39,490 nucleotides of DNA from Hyphomicrobiales bacterium (GTDB lineage: Bacteria; Pseudomonadota; Alphaproteobacteria; Rhizobiales; Xanthobacteraceae): positions 1 through 39,490 of the forward strand of contig JAHFPN010000008.1 in NCBI GenBank assembly GCA_023269635.1, given 5' to 3'. The position numbers were made by a program, and so were the translations under genes. Shown here in pieces: positions 32,530 to 39,490 of this stretch; position 1 is the stretch's first letter, and each line of letters opens with the position of its first letter. Under the pieces are notes generated by a model, which saw only the letters and a list, made by a program, of their open reading frames with translations, was not told the DNA's origin and did no database searches.

Positions 32530-35037
32530 ATGCCGGAAGCGGCCGGAACGGGCGCGGACCGCGGCGTAAGACGGCGCCTCGGTGCCGCATCGGCGTTGCT
32601 GCCGGCCGCCCTCCTCGCCGCGACCCCGGCCGCGGCGCAGGCGCCGCTCAGCGCCGTGTTCGAGGCGCTTGCCGGCCTCGAGCGCCATGACATCGTGTCG
32701 CTCGCCCTCACCCTCGGCATTCTGGTGTTCGCGGTCGTCGTCGCGATCGCCTATGTACGCGCCCGCGCCCGCGCCGCCGCCGTCCAGAATCGCGCGCGTA
32801 GCGAGATCGCGCGCCTCTCCGACGACCTCGACCGGGCGCGAGCGATCCTCCTGTCGGAGGGGCAGGTGGTCGTGACCTGGCGCGATGCCATGGCCGACCC
32901 GGCGATCATGGGCGACACTGCGGCGCTCATCGGCAGCGCTCCGCCGCTCCGGCTGCTCGCGTTCGGCACCTGGCTCGAGCCCGAGGCCGCGCGCGACGTG
33001 GAGGCCGCAGTGGAGGCCTTGCGCAAGCGCGGCGAGGCCTTCGCGCTCGCCCTCCGCACCACCCGCGGCCGCCACGTGGAAGCAACGGGTAAGCCGATCG
33101 CCGGCGCCGCCGTCGTGCGCTTGCGCGAGCTCTCCGGCGCGCAGCTCGATCGCGCGGCGCTTGCCGAGCGGCAGAAAGCACTCGAGCACGATGTCGAGCG
33201 GATGCGGACGCTGCTCACCGCGATCCCGACGCCGGTCTGGCTGCGCGACGCCAACGGGCGCCTCGCCTTTGCCAACAACGCCTATGCGGCGGCGGTCGAG
33301 GCGCGCAACGCCGAGGACGCGACCGCGCGCGGGCTCGAGCTCCTCGATCGCGCCGCGCGCGAGGAGGCGGTCCGCGCGCGCGCCGAGGAGCGGCCGTTCG
33401 CCAAGCGCGTGGCGGCCATCGTTGCCGGCGAGCGCCGCGTACTCGACGTGACCGAGATCGCGGGTCCGCGCGGCGCCGCCGGCATCGCGTTCGACGCGAG
33501 CGAGACCGAATCACTTCGCGCCGAGCTCGCGCGCATCGTCGCCGCGCACCGCTGCACCCTCGACCAACTTGCCACGGCGGTCGCGATCTTCGGCGCCGAC
33601 GAACGACTGGTATTCCACAACGCCGCCTATCGCGCGCTGTTCCAGCTCGATCCCGTCTTTCTCGACGAGCGGCCCACGGATTCCGCGATTCTCGACCGCC
33701 TGCGCGCCGAGCGCCGCTTGCCGGAGCAGGCCGACTACCGCGCCTGGAAACAGGGACTGCACGAAGCCTACCGGGCGCTCGAGCCCAAGGAGCACCGCTG
33801 GTATCTGCCGGGCGGGCGCACGCTCCGGGTCGTCACCAACCCGAACCCCGAGGGCGGGATCACCTATCTGTTCGACGACATCAGCGAGCGCATCGAGCTC
33901 GAAAGCCGCTACAACGCGCTCAATCGAACGCAGAGCGAGACGCTCGACGCGCTGACCGAGGCGGTGGCCGTGTTCGGCAGCGACGGCCGGCTCAAGCTCT
34001 ACAATCCCGTCTTCGCGCGCATGTGGAAGCTCTCCCCGCAGGCGCTCGCGACCAAGCCGCACATCGAGACGGTGGCGAACTGGTGCCGGCCGCTGGTCGG
34101 CGCGGATGCGGGCGGCGACGAGGTGTTCGGCGCGATCAAGCGCGCGGTCACGAGTTTCGAGCACCGCAGCCCGGTCGGGCGGCGGCTCGAGCGCGCGGAC
34201 GCAAGCGTGCTCGACTGCGCGGCATTGCCGCTCCCCGATGGCGGCACGCTCGTCACCTTCCGCGACGTCACCGACAGCGTCCATGTCGAGCGCGCGCTGA
34301 TCGAGCGCAACGAAGCGCTGCTCGCGGCCGACGCGCTCAAGAACGCGTTCGTGCACCACGTATCCTACGAACTGCGTTCGCCGCTCACCACCATCATCGG
34401 CTTCGCGCAGCTGCTCGACGATCCGGCGATCGGCGCGCTCAACAAGAAGCAGCACGAATACGTCGGCCACATCACCGAATCGAGCGCGGCGCTGCTGGCC
34501 ATCATCAACGACATCCTCGACCTCGCCACCGTCGATGCCGGCGCGATGCAGCTCGACCTTGCCGAGGTCGACGCGCGCGAAACCATGGAAGCCGCGGCCG
34601 AAGGCGTGCGCGACCGCCTGGCCGAGCAGAACATCAAGCTCGAGATCCGGACCCGGCCCGACATCGGTAACTTCCGCGCCGACGAAAAGCGCGTGCGCCA
34701 GATCCTGTTCAATCTACTTTCCAACGCCATCGGCTTCTCGCCGCCGGGCGAAACCGTGGCGTTGTCGGCCGAGCGGCGCGACGGCGCCGTAATCTTCCGC
34801 GTCGCTGATAAGGGCCCCGGCGTGCCGCCCGAGATCAAGGAGCGCGTGTTCGAACGTTTCGAGAGCCACACGCGCGGCTCCAAGCACCGCGGGCCCGGCC
34901 TCGGCCTTTCGATCGTGCGCTCGTTCGTGGCGCTGCACGGCGGCAGCGTTTCGATCGACAACGCGCCCGGCGGGGGTACCGTCGTCACCTGCATTTTCCC
35001 GCCCGCAGCCGCCGCCGATCCCAAGGCCGCCGAATAG
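32530..35037 (+). CDS. divL: DivL-like membrane PAS sensor kinase with Tyr in place of the phosphoacceptor His
   Basis: N-terminal signal/TM, PAS-like segments, H-box NAFVHHVSYELRSPLTTIIGFAQLLDD (Tyr codon 34366-34368), intact ATPase boxes NLLSNAIGFS, DKGPGVP, GPGLGLSIV. Confidence 0.88.
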   Translation: MPEAAGTGADRGVRRRLGAASALLPAALLAATPAAAQAPLSAVFEALAGLERHDIVSLALTLGILVFAVVVAIAYVRARARAAAVQNRARSEIARLSDDLDRARAILLSEGQVVVTWRDAMADPAIMGDTAALIGSAPPLRLLAFGTWLEPEAARDVEAAVEALRKRGEAFALALRTTRGRHVEATGKPIAGAAVVRLRELSGAQLDRAALAERQKALEHDVERMRTLLTAIPTPVWLRDANGRLAFANNAYAAAVEARNAEDATARGLELLDRAAREEAVRARAEERPFAKRVAAIVAGERRVLDVTEIAGPRGAAGIAFDASETESLRAELARIVAAHRCTLDQLATAVAIFGADERLVFHNAAYRALFQLDPVFLDERPTDSAILDRLRAERRLPEQADYRAWKQGLHEAYRALEPKEHRWYLPGGRTLRVVTNPNPEGGITYLFDDISERIELESRYNALNRTQSETLDALTEAVAVFGSDGRLKLYNPVFARMWKLSPQALATKPHIETVANWCRPLVGADAGGDEVFGAIKRAVTSFEHRSPVGRRLERADASVLDCAALPLPDGGTLVTFRDVTDSVHVERALIERNEALLAADALKNAFVHHVSYELRSPLTTIIGFAQLLDDPAIGALNKKQHEYVGHITESSAALLAIINDILDLATVDAGAMQLDLAEVDARETMEAAAEGVRDRLAEQNIKLEIRTRPDIGNFRADEKRVRQILFNLLSNAIGFSPPGETVALSAERRDGAVIFRVADKGPGVPPEIKERVFERFESHTRGSKHRGPGLGLSIVRSFVALHGGSVSIDNAPGGGTVVTCIFPPAAAADPKAAE

Positions 35038-35040
35038 ACC

Positions 35041-36573
35041 ATGTTGAACGTCACCACGCCGCACAAGACCTGGGACGTGGTGCTGCCCGACGAGGGCGCC
35101 ACCGAACGGCTGGCGATGGATCTTGCGGTCGCGCTCGAGCCCGGCGACGTGGTCACGCTCTCCGGCGACCTCGGCGCCGGCAAGACCACGCTCGCGCGCG
35201 CGGTGATCCGCTATCTCGCCGGCGATGCGCAGCTCGATGTACCGAGCCCGACCTTCACGCTCATGCAGACCTACGACCTGCCGGCGTTCGCCATCGTGCA
35301 TGCGGACCTCTACCGGGTGAAAACGCTGGCCGAACTCGCCGAACTCGGCTGGGACGAGGCCGCCGTGGATGCGGTCTTGTTGGTGGAATGGCCGGAGCGT
35401 GCGGGCACGCTGATCCAGGCCGACCGGCTCGACCTCGCGCTTTCGATCGCGTCCGATCTGGGCCCCGGCCATCGCCGCGTCCGGCTCACCGGCTTCGGCG
35501 CCTGGGCGCCGCGGCTCGAGCGCCTGCGCGCCGCGCGCGCGCTGATCGACGCGGCCGGCTTCGGTCCGGCGCGGCGGCGGCGCATCCAGGGCGACGCCTC
35601 GACCCGCATCTACGAGCGCCTGGCGCTTTCAGGCACCAGCGTCATTCTGATGAATGCGCCGCCGCGCGCCGATGGCCCGCCGGTGAAGAACGGCCAACCC
35701 TACAGCACGATCGCGCACCTTGCCGAAACCATGCGCCCCTTTGTTGCGATCGCCCGCCATTTGCGCGAGCACGGCTTCAGCACGCCCGAGATCATCGCCG
35801 CCGACATCGACAGCGGGCTGTTGATCATCGAGGACTTCGGCAACAAGGGAATCGTCGCCGGCGACCCGCCGCAGCCGATCGAGGAACGCTACATGGCCGC
35901 GATCGACGTGCTGATCGCGCTGCACAGGCTGGAGCTGCCGCCGAAGCTGCCGGTGGCGCCGCGCATCGATTACCAGTTTCCGACTTATGACCTCGATGCC
36001 TACCTGATCGAACTCGAGTTGCTGCTCGACTGGTATCTGCCGTACCGGAACACGCCGGTCATGGCCGATGCGCGCGCCGAGTTCGAAATGCTCTGGCGCG
36101 CGGCGCTTGAGGAGCTGATCGCCGCGCCCAGCACCTGGGTGTTGCGCGACTTCCATTCGCCCAATCTCCTGTGGCTTCCGGAGCGCGAGGACTTCGCGCG
36201 CATCGGCATCCTCGATTTCCAGGACGCGGTGCTGGGCCCGCATGCCTATGACGTGGCTTCGCTCGCCATGGATGCGCGCGCCGACGTGTCGGAAGACCTC
36301 GAGCTCGCGCTGTTGTCGCGCTACGCCATCGGCCGCGGAGAATACGACCCGGCGTTCGACCCCGGCACGTTTGCGCTGCATTACGTGACGCTCGGCGCCC
36401 AGCGCTCGACCAAGATTCTCGGCATCTTCGCCCGGCTCGACCGGCGCGACGGCAAGCCCCAATATCTCAAGCACCTGCCGCGGGTCTGGAACTATCTTTC
36501 GCGCGCGCTCGCACATCCCTCGCTCGCTGACCTCAGGACATGGTACGAGACGCACGTGCCGCCGCCGGCCTGA
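35041..36573 (+). CDS. Fusion: TsaE-like ATPase (N) + AmgK-like sugar phosphotransferase (C)
   Basis: N: LSGDLGAGKTTLARAVIRYL, VPSPTFTLMQTY, HADLYR, VEWPER. C: RRIQGDASTRIYERL, WVLRDFHSPNLLWL, GILDFQDAVLGPHAYDVASL. Confidence 0.92.
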   Translation: MLNVTTPHKTWDVVLPDEGATERLAMDLAVALEPGDVVTLSGDLGAGKTTLARAVIRYLAGDAQLDVPSPTFTLMQTYDLPAFAIVHADLYRVKTLAELAELGWDEAAVDAVLLVEWPERAGTLIQADRLDLALSIASDLGPGHRRVRLTGFGAWAPRLERLRAARALIDAAGFGPARRRRIQGDASTRIYERLALSGTSVILMNAPPRADGPPVKNGQPYSTIAHLAETMRPFVAIARHLREHGFSTPEIIAADIDSGLLIIEDFGNKGIVAGDPPQPIEERYMAAIDVLIALHRLELPPKLPVAPRIDYQFPTYDLDAYLIELELLLDWYLPYRNTPVMADARAEFEMLWRAALEELIAAPSTWVLRDFHSPNLLWLPEREDFARIGILDFQDAVLGPHAYDVASLAMDARADVSEDLELALLSRYAIGRGEYDPAFDPGTFALHYVTLGAQRSTKILGIFARLDRRDGKPQYLKHLPRVWNYLSRALAHPSLADLRTWYETHVPPPA

Positions 36574-36602
36574 CCGCCGACTGAATAGAGCCCGCACCTA
36601 CC

Positions 36603-37340
36603 GTGACCGCTTCCGCCCGCCAAGGAGTGCCCGCGACCGCCATGGTGCTGGCGGCCGGCCTCGGCGTGCGCATGCGGCCGTTGAGCGAGACCACGCCGAA
36701 GCCGCTGATCCAGGTCGCGGGCAAGGCGCTGATCGATCATGTGCTCGATCGCCTGGCCGAGGCCGGGGTCGAGACCGCAGTCGTCAACCTGCATCACCGC
36801 GCCGAGGCGATCGAGGCGCACTTGCAGGCGCGAGAGCGGCCGAAGATCGTGATCTCGGACGAGCGCGAAGAGCTTCTGGATACCGGCGGCGCTATCGTCA
36901 AGGCCTTGCCACATTTAAGAAAAATGCCGTTCCTGCTGATGAATTCCGACAGCCTGTGGCTCGAGGGCGCCGCCCCCAATCTCCCCCGCCTCGGCCGCGC
37001 GTTCGACGACCGCCGCATGGATGCGCTGCTCCTGCTCGCGCCAGCGGCCGGCGCGGCCGGCTATCAGGGCCGCGGCGACTACGCGATGGATGCGGAAGGT
37101 GGGCTCCGCCGCCGCGGCGAGCAGGAGGTTGCCCCCTTCGTCTATGCCGGGGCGGCCGTGCTCTCGCCGCGGCTTTTTGACGGCGCGCCGGCCGGCGCCT
37201 TCCGGCTCACGCATCTGTTCGATCGGGCCGAGGCGAAGGGGCGGCTGTTCGGGCTTCGCCTCGAAGGCGTCTGGATGCACGTAGGCAGCCTCGAGGCGGT
37301 CGCGGCCGCGGAAGCAGCGATCCGCCGCGCCGGGGCTTGA
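36603..37340 (+). CDS. Sugar nucleotidyltransferase, MurU-like
   Basis: AMVLAAGLGVRMRPLSETTPKPLIQVAGKALIDHVLDRL, LLDTGGAI; directly downstream of the AmgK-like gene. Confidence 0.9.
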   Translation: MTASARQGVPATAMVLAAGLGVRMRPLSETTPKPLIQVAGKALIDHVLDRLAEAGVETAVVNLHHRAEAIEAHLQARERPKIVISDEREELLDTGGAIVKALPHLRKMPFLLMNSDSLWLEGAAPNLPRLGRAFDDRRMDALLLLAPAAGAAGYQGRGDYAMDAEGGLRRRGEQEVAPFVYAGAAVLSPRLFDGAPAGAFRLTHLFDRAEAKGRLFGLRLEGVWMHVGSLEAVAAAEAAIRRAGA

Positions 37341-37343
37341 ACG

Positions 37344-39490
37344 ATGGCGTCGCGCCCGCGCGTTTTCACGATTCCTGCCTCGGCACCGTTTCTGCCCACG
37401 CTGGTCGATGCATTGCTCGACGGCCGGCTGGTGCCCGGCTACGCGCCGCGCCTCGATCCGCGCACGCTCGCGGCGGCCACGATTTATCTGCCGACCCGCC
37501 GCGCGGCGCGCGCGCTTGGGCTCGCGATCCTCGATGCGCTGAAGCAGGATGCGGCGCTGCTCCCGCGGGTGGTTCCCCTCGGGGACGTGGACGAGGACGC
37601 GCTTGCCTTTCAGGATGGAGCTTCCGATTTGGCGTTGCCGCCGGCGATCGAGCCAGCGCGGCGACGGCTGGTGCTCGCCAGGCTGATCCAGAAATTCGCC
37701 GAGGTGCTGCCGGGCGCGACCGGCGACCGCCTGCCGTTGGTCGCGACTTCGCCGGCCGCGGCAATCGCGCTCGCCGATGAGCTCGCACGCCTGTTCGACG
37801 ATCTTACCTTTGCCGGCCTTAAGCTCGAGGCGCTCAAGGACGCGGTCCTGCCTGAGCTCGATTCCTATTGGCGGCTGTCGTTCGATTTTCTCGCGATCGC
37901 ACACAAGGCCTGGAGCGACCATCTGGTCGAGGATCACCGCATGGACGCGACGGCGCGGCGCGACCGGATGCTCGCGCGCGAGGCCGAGCGGCTCGGCCGC
38001 GACGCGCCGGGTCCGATCATCGCCGCGGGCTCGACCGGCACGCTGCCCGCGGTCGCGGAACTTCTTGCCGCGATCGCGCGCCGGACGGACGGCGCCGTGG
38101 TGCTGCCCGGCCTCGACCAGACGCTTGATGAGGGCTCGTTCGCGCTGATCGCGGGCGGCAAGATCGGCGACAGCGAGATCGAGCCGTCGCCCGGTCATTC
38201 CCAGTTCGGACTGAAGCGGCTGCTCAGCAGGCTCGAGATCAGCCGCGACGAAGTCGTGGCGCTGGTCCCGCCGGGGCTGCCCGCCCGCGAGCGATTTCTT
38301 TCCGAGGCGTTCCGGCCGGCGGCCACCACCGAGCAATGGGCGACGCGGCCGGAGCGCCTGTCGGAAGCCGAAATCGACGAGGCATTGCAAGGGGTTGCGG
38401 TGATCGAGGCGACCGATCCGCGCGCCGAGGCGCTGGCCATCGCCGTTTGTCTGCGCGAGGCGCTGGAGCATCCAAACAAGCGCGCGGCGCTCATCACTCC
38501 CGACCGGGCGCTCGCCCGCCGCGTGGGCGCCGAGCTGCTGCGCTGGGGCATCGCGGTCGAGGATTCCGCCGGCGTGCCCTTGATCGAAACCGAGGCCGGC
38601 CGTTTCGCGCGGCTCGTGGCCGAGGCCGCGGCCGAACGGCTGGCGCCGGTGCCGCTTCTCGCCGTCCTGCGCCATCCACTGGCCGATTTCGGCGCGACCC
38701 AGGAGACCATCGATCTCTTCGAGATCGCGGCACTGCGTGGGCCGCGGCCGGCACCCGGCGCGGGGCTCGTGCACGCGATCGAGGATGCGCGCAAGGCCAA
38801 ACTTCACGCGCGCGACCCGAGGAGCCGTCTCGCGCCGACGGATTGGGACACGGCGCTCGAGCTTGCACGCCGGATCGTCGAGCGTTTCGAGCCCCTGCTC
38901 GCGCTCGCCGACGCCGGGCCGCTGGCGTTCACCCGCATCGTCGAGGCCCATGGCGCCGTCCTTGCCGCGGCCGGCCTCGATCTTGAGCGCAATCAACGCG
39001 ACGACGCGCGCGGGCTCGCGGAGGCGTTTTCGACTTTCCTGCAGTCGTCCGATGCCCCCGAGCTCGCGTTGTACGACTATGCGGAATCGCTTCCTGCGCT
39101 TCTCTCCGACCAGACAATGCACTCACCGGTCGATCTCGATGCCCGCATTCGAATTCTGGGTACGCTGGAAGCGCGCCTGCTCGATATCGACCGCGCGGTG
39201 ATCGGCGGCGTCAACGAGGGCACCTGGCCGCCGGAGGCCAGGAACGACGCCTGGCTCAACCGGCCGATGCGGAAAGCGCTCGGGCTCGACCTGCCGGAGC
39301 GGCGGGTCGGCCTTTCCGCCCACGACTTCGCGCAGAGCGCGGGTGCGCGCGAGCTCGTGTTCACCCGCGCGCGCCGGCAGGAAGGGGTCGAGACCGTGGC
39401 CTCGCGCTTCCTGCAGCGGATCGAGGCGGTGGCGCCGGAAGCCGCATGGAAGGCGGCGCTCGCCCGCGGCGAGCGCGTGCTTGCGCTGGC
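37344..39490 (+). CDS. addB: Double-strand break repair protein AddB, 3' end outside window
   Basis: Continuous frame from ATG 37344 to the window end: MASRPRVFTIPASAPFLPTLVDALLDG...IYLPTRRAARAL...LDIDRAVIGGVNEGTWPPEARNDAWLNRPMRKALGLDLPERRVGLSAHDF; missing from the ORF track as no stop is reached. Confidence 0.93.
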   Translation, partial: MASRPRVFTIPASAPFLPTLVDALLDGRLVPGYAPRLDPRTLAAATIYLPTRRAARALGLAILDALKQDAALLPRVVPLGDVDEDALAFQDGASDLALPPAIEPARRRLVLARLIQKFAEVLPGATGDRLPLVATSPAAAIALADELARLFDDLTFAGLKLEALKDAVLPELDSYWRLSFDFLAIAHKAWSDHLVEDHRMDATARRDRMLAREAERLGRDAPGPIIAAGSTGTLPAVAELLAAIARRTDGAVVLPGLDQTLDEGSFALIAGGKIGDSEIEPSPGHSQFGLKRLLSRLEISRDEVVALVPPGLPARERFLSEAFRPAATTEQWATRPERLSEAEIDEALQGVAVIEATDPRAEALAIAVCLREALEHPNKRAALITPDRALARRVGAELLRWGIAVEDSAGVPLIETEAGRFARLVAEAAAERLAPVPLLAVLRHPLADFGATQETIDLFEIAALRGPRPAPGAGLVHAIEDARKAKLHARDPRSRLAPTDWDTALELARRIVERFEPLLALADAGPLAFTRIVEAHGAVLAAAGLDLERNQRDDARGLAEAFSTFLQSSDAPELALYDYAESLPALLSDQTMHSPVDLDARIRILGTLEARLLDIDRAVIGGVNEGTWPPEARNDAWLNRPMRKALGLDLPERRVGLSAHDFAQSAGARELVFTRARRQEGVETVASRFLQRIEAVAPEAAWKAALARGERVLAL

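Noticed and set aside
36915-39122. 735-aa minus-strand ORF
   Set aside because: Arg/Gly/His-rich low-complexity translation antisense to murU-like and addB; a GC-rich shadow ORF.

Overview
High-GC alphaproteobacterial (probably Hyphomicrobiales/Bradyrhizobium-like) chromosomal window, about 39.5 kb and densely coding. Most of it is conserved housekeeping: infB(partial)-rbfA-truB-rpsO-pnp; fabI/fabB/fabA divergent from irr; a 2-hydroxyacid dehydrogenase; a MoeB/ThiF-like protein; an MBL-fold hydrolase and a quinone oxidoreductase; gyrB-recF-dnaN-dnaA; rpsT; an enoyl-CoA hydratase; mutM divergent from ubiE-ubiB; coaBC-dut-Rrf2 regulator-cysK; then a DivL-like kinase, a TsaE-AmgK fusion, a MurU-like gene and addB (partial, absent from the ORF track because it runs off the window). 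I see no tRNA, rRNA, CRISPR, prophage or transposase. The least ordinary coding element is a large multi-TM patatin-like protein (14093-16993). Its catalytic Ser and Asp motifs are separated by about 660 residues of mostly membrane-spanning sequence, and it carries a fresh internal tandem duplication. Other points of interest are the DivL-type His-to-Tyr kinase, a mosaic palindromic intergenic repeat, a large hairpin in the pnp leader, palindromes upstream of gyrB and a GANTC cluster between rpsT and dnaA. I found no clear multi-gene novel system. All functional calls come from reading motifs, without database searches.
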